64,000 nt of DNA, from assembly GCA_003255025.1 (NCBI GenBank), contig QANY01009091.1:786227-850226 (forward strand). The letters are read 5' to 3'. This document shows positions 23,179 to 35,200 of this stretch, one piece after another (the stretch's first letter is position 1; every line of letters begins with the position of its first letter). Below the pieces are notes generated by a model. That model saw only the letters and a list, made by a program, of their open reading frames with translations. It did not search any database and was not told the DNA's origin. The translations under genes were made by a program, and so were the position numbers. The stretch is from Datisca glomerata (taxonomy: Eukaryota; Streptophyta; Magnoliopsida; Cucurbitales; Datiscaceae).

Positions 23179-24928
23179 CAAAGTTGTCAGGATCACGATC
23201 CTACCTAGGATCGGTGGAAGGGTGTAGGATCGTGGATCGTAAGATCGGATCGAGCATCGTAATATCCTACCAATTTTTAATAATTTATTAGTAAAAAGTA
23301 TATTTATGCTAAAAATACTTCAATACATTAAAGAAAATGATTATATAACATCAATTCATCTACTTATTAAATAAAAATAATAGCAAGTCATCTAAAACAA
23401 TATAATATTAAGTAGAATTCTCATACTTTTAAGTTTTCAATGAAGAAATTTAATTAAACAAGTTCAAGACAAGTAAATTTAATAACATTTAATCATCAAA
23501 ATGGATGTCATCATTGATTCTTCCATCATAGGAGTCATCACCATCAATCTCCTCATCACACTCAGAATCATTACTTTCTCCAAGTCCAACGTCTCCAATG
23601 GAGCCATCATTCATATTCCTTGAACTACAACCACCATCGAAGTTTTGATCACCATCACTTACTTTAAGTATTTCCATGTCATTTTCTTTCTCAAAATTTT
23701 CAACCTCATCATCTTCACCTATATAAGGAAAACGTGAATGTCATTACGGGTTAAAAGAATCACATATTAATAAAAAAATGCAACCATGTAAGGACATCAA
23801 AATTTGTTAAGAACAGAGAACAAAACACTAATTAAGAACAAAATCACAATTTAACCATGTCCAACCAGATTCATAACATAACAAAAATACTAATTATCTC
23901 TAATAAGAACAGAACAGAGAAGAGAGAACAAAACAAGAACATAACATAGAAGAGAGAAAAAAACACTAGCCTCATGTCTTCTAGAGATGGGTAAAAAACA
24001 ATCACTCAGCACGTCAGTGCTCAGTATACCATTCAGAGGCTATCCATAAACTTTTTAGGTGCATTATGGGAATTATCTACGTCAATGGGAGTGTATACAT
24101 CTCTAGCTCTTTGAGAGAAATCTTTCACAATTTACTACCCAACCATTGTAAGCAACTATGAATATATATGATTTGGGACACCCTCTAAAAGCATCTGTCT
24201 AATCTCTAAGTGAATATGCAGATAATATATTCAAATGCTATTGAACACACATGCAAGTGGCCCGTAAGGATAGATGGGAATTCAATCTTAGATAACCCAT
24301 ATCAAGAAAATAAAATAACTCAAAACTCCAGCCAGATTAAGCAAACATTAAAGCAAAAAAATAACTCAAATTAACCAAATAACTAAAACATTAAAGCAAA
24401 TAACTCAAACATTAAAGCAAACAAATAACTCAAATTAACTAGAACAAAACCACAAAACAGAACAAAGAGGAAAACACAACTTAACAAAAAAAACATAAAC
24501 AATAAATGTGAATCGTGGAAAAGAACACAACTGAGAGAGAGAGAGAGAGTGAGTGAGTGACTAAGTGAGTGAGGAAACCTTGCTGTTGGAAAAAAATGGA
24601 GAATCGGCCCGCAGGAAGGAACAACCTTGGAAGCAAAACTGAAGGAGGCGACGCGAGACTAGAGAGATCCAGATAGAAAGGGTTTTTTTCGAAGAGAAAG
24701 GGTGGGTTTGTGTGATTTATGAGTAGCCCGTGCCCGACCGAAGCAAAAAAATAAGATGATTCAGTGGAGGTCCGGGATCAGTGCTAGATTGTGATCTCAC
24801 GCGATCCTACGCTCCGGATCATGATCCCAGTCTGATCCTATAAAAATGATTCTTACATGCGATCCGGATCGTCACCCCTTGTAGGATCGTAGGATTGTGC
24901 GATCCGAAACACGATCATGACAACATTG
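23179..24928. mobile_element. Nonautonomous hAT-like element, 1750 bp
   Basis: Imperfect terminal inverted repeats (CAAAGTTGTCAGGATC at the left; the right end read on the minus strand is CAATGTTGTCATGATC) are flanked by CTCATTGA (23171-23178) and CTCATTGG (24929-24936), an 8-bp target duplication with one mismatch, as in the hAT superfamily. Both ends carry many GGATCG/CGATCC words, typical hAT subterminal repeats. The only sizeable inner ORF (23489-23677, minus) is short and Asp-rich and is not a transposase I can recognise. An (AG)n run lies near 24534-24550. Removing the element and one target copy rejoins an open host frame. Confidence 0.85.
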
Positions 24929-26981
24929 CTCATTGGTGTCGTTATCATGGTCGTCTTCATCATCATTAACTAAATCTTCACCATTGTCATCATCTTCATC
25001 AACTTCGCCATCATCACTCCCATGCCTGTTTGCTTGAGTTTCATATATGTGCAATCGTCTTTGCAGCTTTCCTATAAGTGTACATATTCAGTATATTTTG
25101 ATTTCGAACTAAAAAATAAATTAGGAAAAATAGTAAGTTTACAATTGTCCTATCCTTTTTTCATTGATGTTTTGGCCTTTATCATCACCTTCATCATCGC
25201 CTCACGTGCGCTCAACATTTTCTCGAAGAACAGACTATTGAGACCGCCAATCATGCGCATCATGCCTATCGCGCATGTCACCGACACCTGCATTATCCCA
25301 ATTAGGCGTTAATATGATATTTAATGACTAAATAATAAATATCAACATTATAACTCACATAATCGACTTCAGTTGATGGAAGACCCCAGAACGGAACATC
25401 ATTTGGACTGTCAACTAACTCATTACCACCATCTGAGAGTGGTAACTGAATCTGACATGATGGTAGTGGGACGCAACCACTTTTATATCATCAACGGTTG
25501 CTCTAGCCGACCTTGATGCTCCTGGTACTGTTGTGACTGTTACGGTTGCTGGTGCCGCTGCCTATACATAGTATATTACAAATTTACATTGTATAACAAT
25601 ATGAGTAATCTTCTATATTTAAAAATCACTTAGAGACGCTTAGCACCTGCGAATATGAAGATGCCCCATCATAGTTGTAAGACAACCACTTTTTCTGAAA
25701 ATCATCATAAGTATCTTCGCTATCACCATCTACATCAACGATAAAGTGCGTCGCCCTAAAACCTCCAAGACCACCAGAAAGATCATCTCTAGTGAATGGT
25801 TGATCATATAACATTGAATTTGAGGGTCTGTATGGGATGTACGATGCCTCAATTCCAATACTCTGTCGTGAGATGAGTTCACTCAAGTACCATGCTCTTC
25901 CAGCATGTCCTTGCAGTAAGATTCTCATGGTGGTTAAAGGTATATTGTTGATGCAATAGTCTGGAAAGTTTGTACGTTGTCCTCAATGGTTCCAATTGAT
26001 CTACAAGTTCAAAAACAAATAGTTTGTCACCAAAACATTATTCATACTCGGGGGGGACAACATAAGAATTGATATAATAAAATAAATACCTAATTGGGCC
26101 TCACATATCGAAGTTAAACATGGAATTCTCTTAGGTAGTGACCAAAATCCATTGTTCTCGACTCAATGTCTATCCAACGTGTTGCTCTCGAGAACGTGTC
26201 TTGACCGCCCAATGGTCTGCTCAGTGCCAAACATAGAAAGTACTCACAAGCCTATACCTCCCATGCTCTCCAAAAACCCATTGTCCCTACACTTTTGTTG
26301 CGACATAAAGCGTCCATACTGCAATACAATATGGACAACGCCGAACCCCAATTATACTCCTGTATCTCATCTAATTTTTGTAGGCTGGGAAGGAAGTATA
26401 AATAAACTTTATTACTCTTGTCGTAAAAAATTGTACTACCCAAGAGCACAAGAAGAAAGACTCTCGTTAAAATGTCCTCCTACTTAGGAGTAGTAGACTC
26501 GTACTTAACATAATTATCAAATATCCATTGATAACTAACTTCTTTTTCTCCAACCTCCGACAACGGTTTGTCAACTAGCTTTTGCAAAACCTTCTTGTTC
26601 TTGTAGAGTTCCAAATCATAGTCTAGTTATCGACCATCGACTTTCAGGCCAATTATCGCAGCAAAATTCAATAGGGTCATTGTCATTTCAACCACTTCAT
26701 CTATATGAAAGGTGTGGGTTGTATCACACAATTTCTCAGCCAAACTTTTCAAGAGGACGTGATCCATCTACCCATTTTTCAATATACTTATAAAATAACT
26801 AAACCTGGAAACATCGACATTTCTTTTCACATTTTTAGGAAGCCTATTGTACCATCGAGCTACTGATGTAGTGTTCCCAAAATCACATATACCAAGATCA
26901 TAGAACTCAGCTTAAGAAACCAAAATTTAAGTATGACTGAGTGAAAGGTGTGTGAAGAAAAATATACTAGAATCCCAGTTG

Positions 26982-27340
26982 TGACATTTCATCGAACACC
27001 TTACGGGAAATAAACATACACTATAATTTTTCATCCAAAACATATATTGCTATCAATAATCATACATTTCTAGAAGCATCACATAAAAACACTCAGTTTT
27101 CAAAATGATTCAAGTATCTATTTGGTGTTTTAACAATTTAAAACATAACCACCAAATTTTTTGTTAAAGAAACTTATATTTTATCCTTGGTGGAATATAA
27201 CATTTCATCGAACATGTTATGAAAATTCATATAAATATAGTATAAACCTCAATATGACATTTTATCAAACACCTTACGGACAATGAAAAAAATACACCAT
27301 ATAATTTATTATGACATTTCGTCGAACATTTTACGGGCAC
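26982..27340 (-). repeat. Four spaced copies of a 25-bp motif that reads RKVFDEM
   Basis: The minus-strand word CGTAAGGTGTTCGATGAAAT and close variants begin their shared core at 26985, 27201, 27258 and 27315. Translated, the copies read RKVFDEMS, HNMFDEML, RKVFDKMS and RKMFDEMS, which resembles a segment of pentatricopeptide repeat proteins. Spacings are 216, 57 and 57 bases, all multiples of three. Flanking sequence is not open, so this is listed as a repeat, not a gene. Confidence 0.6.
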
Positions 27341-27444
27341 TCATGAAAATACTATAGTTTTCCATCCAAGACATATTTCTACCAACAACCAAACATTTCT
27401 ATAATCATCACTTAAACAACACCCAATTTGCAGAATGAAACAAA

Positions 27445-27561
27445 TTGGGTGAGATATATGCTCCGTTGGAGCAATATGATGCTGAGAATTTCAAAATCTT
27501 TAAAGGAAAGCTTACATCTTGTTTGCTTGGGTGAGATATATGCTCCGTTGGAGCAATATGA
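27445..27561 (+). repeat. 35-bp direct repeat spaced 82 bp apart
   Basis: TTGGGTGAGATATATGCTCC and the next 15 bases occur identically at 27445-27479 and 27527-27561. It lies between the presumed first exon and the core of the PMD gene remnant. Confidence 0.9.
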
Positions 27562-27710
27562 AGAATAGAGCTACTAAGATTTCAATTCTTTGGATGAAAT
27601 TTTTTCACCCCATAACCGATGGCATCGCACGACCCTTTCAAAGCGCTCGAACTTGGTTGCGTCGTTACACTCAATGTTCCCTTTGTAACTTTATGCTTTC
27701 CTCTAGCCAT

Positions 27711-28744
27711 TATTGGTGAAAAATAGAATATTAAAAGGATGGGTTTGTGGTCATGGGTTGGAGGGTTTTGGCGCGAGTTTTGACTCGTCTGTTGCAAGGG
27801 ATGTGTTCAATGAGAGATTGCAGGTTTGACTCGTGTATTGCAACGAATTTGGATCGGTTTTGATGGATTTTGGGCTATGAAGAGAGAGGAAGATGGAGAT
27901 GAAGACGAAGGAGAATAGGGTTTGAGTGAAGAGAAATGAAGTGTTGAGAGAGAGGGGGACGAGTATGTATCGGTTTTTTAAGAATAAGGAGGTTGAGGTT
28001 TTTAATGTTGGGGTTAATTTTGATAAGAAATAAGGTTAGATTTGAAAATAAAATTTATAGGGTTATAAAATAATTAAAATGTAAAGGGTTATTTTCCAAA
28101 TATTATGGGGTTATTATTATAAAACAAAATGTTAAATTTCAAATTTTGTAGCGGATATGTTAGATTTAACAGTAGAATCCGACTTTAAGGGTTATACATG
28201 TTTGTTAAACTGATTAATATGATTTACCGACCATCATAACATCACCCCATATAATTATATTTGGTGAAAACCTCGTCTTGCTCGATACTTGTCACAAAAA
28301 TATAACAACATTATCAATGACAATTTTTATCGAGTTTATGATTAAGTTTTCAATTGTTTCGAGAATCCTTAATGAATGCAATCTAATTTCACATAATAGG
28401 TGAGCATCATGAATGTTTGCATTGAAATAACGAGTTTTTTTCTATTTTTATCAATGATTTTTTTAGTGTACGGTAAATAATTAAAAAAATATCAATTTTA
28501 CGGTTGATTGTGAAGAATGACGATTATAGCCATATAAATGGCGATTAAGCCCAAAAAACTGGTGATTGGGACAGAGACTGACAATCGTTATTTATACATG
28601 GCGTTTAGGAATGAAACAAGCGATTGGAGGCATAAAACTAGCGCTTGACTTTGACGATGATTAGCACATTCAAGATGACATTTGGGGGCTAAAAATAGGT
28701 GATTCTCCTATTAGGTATGACGATTAGGTTTTAGGTGTTCACCA
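27711..28744. other. 5' flank of the PMD remnant; degenerate CGATTAGG words
   Basis: 27850-28000 is G-rich on the plus strand (GAGAGAGGAAGATGGAG type) and may be the leader of the PMD gene read from the minus strand. From 28540 to 28740 words such as GGCGATTAAG, GCGATTGGAG and ACGATTAGG recur at irregular intervals. No gene is supported. Confidence 0.45.
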
Positions 28745-29717
28745 AATACGTAGTGGGGTACAACAAATTCTTCAGGGATTCACCAAAATTTAAAAATTCA
28801 TTTTTTTGTTCACAAAATACGTACTGGAGTTCACAAAATACGTAAAGGAGTTCATCAAATATGTACTAGGATGCATCAAATATATATTTGGTGAACCTTG
28901 CATGTATTTGGTGAACCCCAATATATATTTGATGAACCTCAATACGAATTTGATGAATCACAGTACGTATTTGGTGAACCCCTAAAAAAATTATTATTTT
29001 TTACATATTTTGTGAACCCTCATACATATTTGGTGAACCCCGATACATATTTGATGAACTCCAATACGTATTTGATGAACCCCTTCAAAATTTTTTAATT
29101 TGTACGTATTTAGTGAACTTCAGTACATATTTGGTGAACCCCTCTAAGAATTATTATTTTGTACGTATTTAGTGAATCCTACTACATAATTGGTGAATTC
29201 CAGTACATAATTGGTGAATCATAGTACGTAAATTGGTGAACCCTAATACGTATTTGGTGAACCCTTAAAAATATGAATTTATACGCATTTGGTGAACCCC
29301 TCCAAGAATTATTAATTTCTACGTATTTGATGAACCCCACTACGTAATTGATGAATCGCAGTACGTAATTGGTGAATCTCAGTATGTGTTTGGTGAACTC
29401 CTCTAAGAATTATTAATTTGTACATATTTAGTGAACCCCAGTACGTAATTGGTGAACCCCACTATGTATTTGGTGAACCTCTCTAAGAATTATTAATTTG
29501 TTCGTATTAGGTGAACTCCACTACGTAATTGGTGAACCCCAGTATGTATTTGGTGAACCGCTCCAAGAATTATCATTTTATACATATTTGGTGGACTTCA
29601 CTACGTATTTGGTGAACCCTAGTATGTATTTGGTGAGCCCCTCTAAAAATTATTAATTTGTACGTATTTGGTGAACCCCAGTATATATTTGGTGAACCCC
29701 AGCACGTATTTGGTGAA
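28745..29717. repeat. Minisatellite of about 20-21 bp units that reverses orientation
   Basis: From about 28886 to 29717 the unit TACGTATTTGGTGAACCCCAG and variants repeats more than 30 times. Longer units of about 80-85 bases are superimposed, each with one copy ending CTCTAAGAATTATTAATTTG. From 28745 to 28885 the same unit appears in the opposite orientation (TTCACCAAATACGTA, TTCACAAAATACGTA). The switch is at about 28880-28895. Some units are 21 bases long, so short ORFs with seven-residue repeats appear by chance. Confidence 0.93.
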
Positions 29718-30556
29718 AAAAAACTTGTTACCTGTTAGGCTTCGTGTGACCCAGATTACTCTAAATATAATCTAAGGATCACAATAACCCAACATAGATG
29801 CTGAGAATTTCTTCCTGCATCATAAAAGGTTCCTTTCATTTGTTACATTGCATTCAACTCTAAAGAGAATTTACATTGACTTTGAAAATGGTTTAAATTT
29901 TAAAATAGCCTATCTTTTTCTTTATGAAAATATTCTTATTTCTGATAATCATCAGTCTAGAAATAAAATTAAACTTAAAAATTAAGAGAATATATTAATT
30001 CAAAATTTTAAAAAATCTCTACTTCTCGAGAACTTCAAAACAATATTACTACCAAAATAAGAAATTTTTGTAGTGTCATTAGAGAAAGTTCATTTTTAAG
30101 ATTCACCTTCCAATTGAGAAGTGCTCCTCCAAAATAACCGCTAAATAATATTCTGTGCATACCTAAAATTTGCTACCACTTCTTTAATAACAATAAATTT
30201 GTATTTATATTTTGAAAATACTTTTACACACTCAATCTAATTTAAGTAAACAAACAATACTGAGTTTTAGAGGAATATGGAAGAATGACTTGTGCTCTCA
30301 AGGTGAGTTTGCTCTAATAGTTTTCTCGTGTAAGTTACTTGAGGCTTACAATTTTAACTAAAAGAAAGATGACTCACGACTGCTTTTCGCTTTTATATTG
30401 AACAAGTGAAAATAGGCACTTCTTATGACACTTCTAGAAGATAAAAAAGCATTATAGTAAGTCCTGTATACATGTTGAAAGACATTATACAATCAAAATA
30501 TAATTTATAAAAGCAACCTTCTAATAATGTGTGATGGTCATAGTAATAAGGTTAGA
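29718..30556. other. FRO 3' flank, AT-rich
   Basis: No exon or repeat structure was identified. Since FRO is read leftwards, its 3' untranslated region should occupy the right part of this stretch. Confidence 0.45.
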
Positions 30557-33500
30557 TTAGAGTGTGAAGTTTAGGGAGTGGAAATTGAAGTATGGCTTCT
30601 TGTTTGCATCCATCTTGAAAACTTGAGAGTTTTGCTTGCATACTAATGCCACACACTCTTTCATTGACTCAGGTCCACAAACCAATACTCCAATATTTTG
30701 CCCTCCAATCTCATTTGAAAATTTAGATAATATATCTGTTGAATAATAGTATGTCAGAAACAAATAATGTTTTTCGATTAAAAAATTGGCAAATGACACT
30801 AAATCCCGACTTTTAGAGGTTCTGTCACATTGATTGTCATTTTTTTTATTTGTTATCATAGTTTCTAACGTTCCAATTTAATTCATCAGTAGTAAATTTC
30901 TAACGAGCCAGTAGAATTCATCAACCCATCTCGTCCTAAAGCCTCGAGAGCTCTTGTGTCATTTATCCTAGAAGAAGAAAAGTTTGGATCTCATCCAGTT
31001 GGGGTCTAACATGAAGATTATGTGGAGTTGATCTATGTTGTTGACTTATATCGCTATAGCGTAGATCAATTCAATACGAAATACAAAAATAGTTTGATGT
31101 GAGTTTTATCAATTTTTTTAAACAAATCTGTATCATTGAGAATTAAGTTTAACGATTCAGATCGGACAAGAATTATCACGTTCTTAAACGAAAAACTAAT
31201 AAATACCTTGAAAGTTGGGCCTTCCTCCGAAATGGATTTCATGTTCGTCGAGCCGATTAGCAATCGAACTGGTTTCGCCGTTATTCTCTTGTTTTCGAAA
31301 GATTGGCGAAAACTGATCTCTCTTATACTTCCTCCATCTCAAGACAATTGTCAGGATTGTGCCGCAAATTATTGACAAGACGAAAGCGGATATTAGAAGC
31401 AGATCGGAAACCCAAGACGGAGTTTTATCTTTCTTCTGCGCCGGCATCTTCTTCTCCGACGGAACAGCGACGTGATTGAAACAAATCAGAAAGGTAACGA
31501 ACAAAATAGATGAAATTCCTGCTAATGCAGCCATCCATAGGGGATTTTCAAGCCCTTGAATCGCGTAGTTTGAGCTTCTGGTACTGAAGTTGATTATAGT
31601 CTGAGTTTGAGAGAATTGATGAAGTATTTCTCTTACATTACCACTGGATTGCTCTTCTTTTGTCACAAACACTTTGAGCTTTAGGTGTAATTTTCCAGGT
31701 GAATGGTTGAAGAGTAAAGGTGAGATTGAGTTCAATAGAAGAATGTCTTGTGACTTCCTCACGACATGAATAAGTTGAATTCTTGTGGGGAGTTTGTATC
31801 TGATTTCATTTTGGGAAGAAGCAAGTTCTTGTAAAATACTCAGAAATGGCGTTATCCCGATTCCTCCTGCAACAAGTAGCAGACTGTCGTATCTGCAAAA
31901 GATTCACACACAACAATGACTGTCCGGAGAAATTTTGTGCAATCCTCTGATTGCAAATCAGTTAAAATGCATGTTTTGACATGTTTAGACACCTGAGGAA
32001 ATCCATGGAAGCAGGTCCATAAGGGCCTTCAATGGCAATAGGTATGCATTTCAACCGGTCAGCATCCGACTCAGTATCAGCATTTAAAGTTTGGTAGAGA
32101 GAACTGGTCCATGATCCATCACATTTGATGATGACAGACATTGTGCATTGATCAACTTTGGAACTGGAAGTTATGCTGAATGCATGCCATTGATATCTAG
32201 ATATGCTTGGAACCTTCACATACACCACACTTGTAGGCACATAATTCAGCTCTGCAAATATCTCAAAAAGGAATTACATTTGTCTATAAAGAATTTTAAG
32301 TCATGTATTTCTGAAAACTGACAAGAGGGCTTTAGATATTACCAGGATCTTTCGGGAGAAATAGCTCTATAACTTTGCAGGGTAAGATTCGTGCCGAAAG
32401 AATGCAAGTTTCCGGTCTCGATTGTATGATCCGGAGTAGCTTGTCGAGCGCAAAGAGAAAAATTCCGGGAAAGACCATGTAGAAGTGTCTATCACCGGCA
32501 TGGAACAAGAAAAACAAGAGGAAAACGACGTATAGATGGTGCGTGTAGTAGAATAATTCGAACTTTTTGCGACGTACTTGAGGTAATGCTGTGATCCATA
32601 TTACTAATCCAGTGACCAAAGCCACTTCTCCGGCAATGTATATCCTCCCCGTCTTCTGCCATTGCCATACCTGAAAACGAAGAAATGAGCAAAACAAATG
32701 CTAAATGCTGAAACTGCTTATAGATTTACAATTTTCTTGAATAAATGGTGAACTGGAAATCTGTCAAAAAAATTTAGTCTGACTTTCAAAATAACTAGTC
32801 GAATACTTCAAAGTTCAAATGGCTACTCAGTCACCACTTGTACTTGAACAATTAGACACTCAAACGTAAATAAGTAACTTGAGGAGGGGTAAAAATGTCA
32901 AATTTTTCTTAAACACTTGTCTTAGGTACTACTTTTCTGATAATAGTTCTAGACTAACCGAGTTTTAGATCAAGTGATGTGTAGTCATTTATTGATTGAC
33001 GCTTCAATATTTATTATGAAGTTTTCCCATTAGTCAATAGATGATTGATACATAATTTAATCAAATAAAACTTTGGTTCAACTTGTTTAAAAAAATAACA
33101 AGAGTAGTTACCTCATCCTGAATATGATGGCTGACACCCCAAATGAACAAGGTACTAACACCATGAAAAGTGGCAAAAAACAACATAGCAGTCCCAAGCC
33201 AGACATGATATTTAACTGAAGCTTCAAATTGTATGCCAATCAACCGAAACAATGCCATCCCTCTTAATATAGGCAAGAGTAACAATGCCAAACAGGCTTC
33301 CGCTAGCAATCCGAATCGTGTCGCCACCCTCAAATACTTGAGTTCCCATCTGCATAATAGCTCTGAATGAATCATCAAAGTTCCAATGAATTCCTTCTTT
33401 TAACTGAGGAATGATAATAAGCATATGGATATTACGCATATAACTATAGACTCACATCTTCAACTTCAACGATTTGATTGGCTTTAATTTGCTGAAATCG

Positions 33501-34071
33501 TTGGATATACGCGCGTAGAACGTCCACGCCAGGAACAGAACAAAGAGAGAGATAACAAGAATCTCTATTCCTGATATAACACCCACAATGCAGTTCACTA
33601 TAACTGGATTTGAGAGTAGTGTGGATGCACTTGAAACCCTCGCATTTCTGCAAATTCATAACAGATTAAGCTTTCCGGATAACTGACAATTCAAGACATA
33701 ATCAGTCAAAAGAATCAATGATTCATTACCTGCTTTGTCGCTTGCAGGACTTGAAATTCAAGTAAAGTTGTCCAATTATAGCCACAGCAATCACAGGAAA
33801 TGTGTACACAGCAAAATTCAGACCTGAAAACAATTCAACTCTAAATTAACTTTTGCTATAGTTATGCATAATTCTATAAAAAATGGTAGAAATGGAATTT
33901 TGAAGTGTAAATACCATAATATCCAAACAGTGTAGATCTAGCACTGTCTTCTGCCTTATGCCATTGTCTTGTCCAAAGCTGTGTGGGTTTCAGAAGCCAA
34001 AGGGAAATCCAACTAGCAGATATTAAAATCATCAACACCTTCAGAAAATTGAGAAGATTGGTTTTAGCCAT
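30557..34071 (-). CDS. FRO: Ferric-chelate reductase (ferric reduction oxidase), eight exons
   Basis: Minus-strand exons are 33915-34071, 33730-33823, 33456-33647, 33112-33349, 32343-32670, 31993-32251, 31207-31892 and 30557-30735. All junctions are GT-AG and in phase, giving 710 residues, the usual FRO length. The enzyme passes electrons from NADPH through FAD and two hemes across a membrane to Fe(III) or Cu(II) chelates. Visible parts: an N-terminal membrane helix (about 8-28); the ferric reductase domain with candidate heme histidines H196, H210, H271 or H272, and H284; an FAD motif HAFS (359-362); GPYGP (412-416); the NADPH motif AGGIGITP (431-438); two further membrane helices in exon 7; and CGPESM (671-676). 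The C-terminus ends FHSLNFTL. HAFS replaces the usual HPFT/HPFS. No frame break was seen. The FRO subgroup, and so plasma membrane versus organelle, was not settled. Confidence 0.95.
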
Positions 34072-34139
34072 ATCAGCTCCCCCAAGAATAATTTATCGTC
34101 TACCTCTATTTTGGGTGTTAAATTATTAATTATGTATTT

Positions 34140-34150
34140 GGATTTATATG
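34140..34150 (-). promoter_or_regulatory. Candidate TATA box of FRO
   Basis: On the minus strand GCATATAAATCC lies about 75 bases upstream of the FRO ATG, a usual TATA position for a short plant leader. Other AT-rich words are nearby, so this is only the best candidate. Confidence 0.4.
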
Positions 34151-35163
34151 CAAATAAATATGAAGAAAGGAAGGTTGAGACAATTATTAGATAAGAAGTT
34201 GATTTTTAGTGCCCACCACTTTATATTAATTGCACCAGGCACTTTCCACACAGTTGTATAGTGTGTTGCAGGGAATCCCTTGAGCTTGACATGAAAAGCC
34301 TGAGCAGTGTATGACATTTGTTATCATAGTCCATTCTGGGTTTTCATCATTCCGATCCTCTTGGACCACTTCGCTTGCAAAATATCTTATCTAATATATA
34401 ATATTTATTACTGTTTCGTACCATTAATTGTCATATGATTAAATTTAATATTCTATTCAATTTTTTAGTAAAAAGAATGAATAGATTCTTGAAAATGAAA
34501 ATTTTACAATATACGTATCATCAAAATAAAATTGTAGTGTTCTGAATATTTACTACTGCAAGATTGTTAAAGAATTTTATGAATTGAACTCGTGAGCTTA
34601 TTTTATGAGAGTGTACAATTACATCAACTCATTTTATTGATAAGATAGAATGGATAAAAGTAGAAGTTATATTAAAAGATAAAATTGTTTAAAAAAGGGA
34701 GAGAATCATTTAGAGCTATTACTCAATTTACATGGTTTAATTAGTAGTGTAATTTTCCGAATATGTAGCACTGAAAGTGACATTTGTAAGTGTAATAAGT
34801 TTGGAATCTTTGCTATCTATTTAGATTTGGGAGAGCTGTTGGCATTGGGTTAATGGTGTTTAGATGCAGAGATTAATGTTGCAATGAGAAGCAGTTCAGG
34901 TGAGGGTTGAACACTTGTAAAAGAAGAATGTGCTCTTTATAACCATTATTTTGATGACATGTTTATATGTTTTTAATTAAGCAGTTCATGATGAAATTTT
35001 CAGGACAACACTTTCTTGTAAGAAAAAAATGAAGTCTTGTAATTAGCTTTCATTATGAAATTGGATACAATGGTTGGTGCGAAAAACTTGCCGCATTTAC
35101 TATTGGCGCGTGTTGTCCGTTGATTTATCTATGGATCTGTAAAAATCAAGGTCGATAGTAAAA
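34151..35163. other. FRO upstream region, AT-rich
   Basis: No ORF or exon is supported. The first few hundred bases should hold the FRO promoter; I saw no clear copy of a known iron-deficiency element. Confidence 0.4.
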
Positions 35164-35200
35164 GTAGTAGGTGGGGCACCAGTGGTGCCCCACTTACTAC
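35164..35200. repeat. Near-perfect 37-bp hairpin
   Basis: GTAGTAGGTGGGGCACCA (35164-35181) pairs with TGGTGCCCCACTTACTAC (35183-35200) with one mismatch in 18 and a single-base centre. It is much more GC-rich than the surrounding sequence. It could be the core of a foldback element; no larger flanking inverted repeat was found. Confidence 0.9.

Larger units (their letters stand above)
23141..27710 (-). pseudogene. Plant mobile domain (PMD) protein gene, decayed and interrupted
   Basis: The PMD core lies at about 26100-26910 on the minus strand. It reads in one frame through DTTHTFH, MTMTLLNFAAIIGLKVDG, LLGSTIFYDKSNKVYLYFLP and EIQEYNWGSALS, all hallmarks of the PF10536 family (MAIN-like and transposon-derived proteins). 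A possible first exon starts with ATG 27708-27710 (MARGKHKVTKG). Downstream segments at 25626-25928 and 24940-25054 are coding-like; the last is very acidic (GEVDEDDDNGED). The frame ends at a stop at 23141-23143 beyond the inserted hAT element. In-frame stops after KVDGR, after STTPK and after RAWEV show that it is dead. Intron borders other than the core are guesses. Confidence 0.75.

Noticed and set aside
23489..23677. Asp-rich minus-strand ORF inside the hAT element as a transposase
   Set aside because: Too short and low-complexity; no hAT dimerisation or DDE motif is visible.
28898..29098. ORF with seven-residue repeats (FGEPQYI, FDEPQYE, TYLVNPD)
   Set aside because: The 21-bp units of the minisatellite produce heptads automatically. 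There is no start context, no upstream exon and no family match.
28745..29717. Regular repeats resembling a CRISPR array
   Set aside because: Units are contiguous degenerate 20-21 bp copies without unique spacers, they change orientation, and the window is plant DNA. It is a minisatellite.
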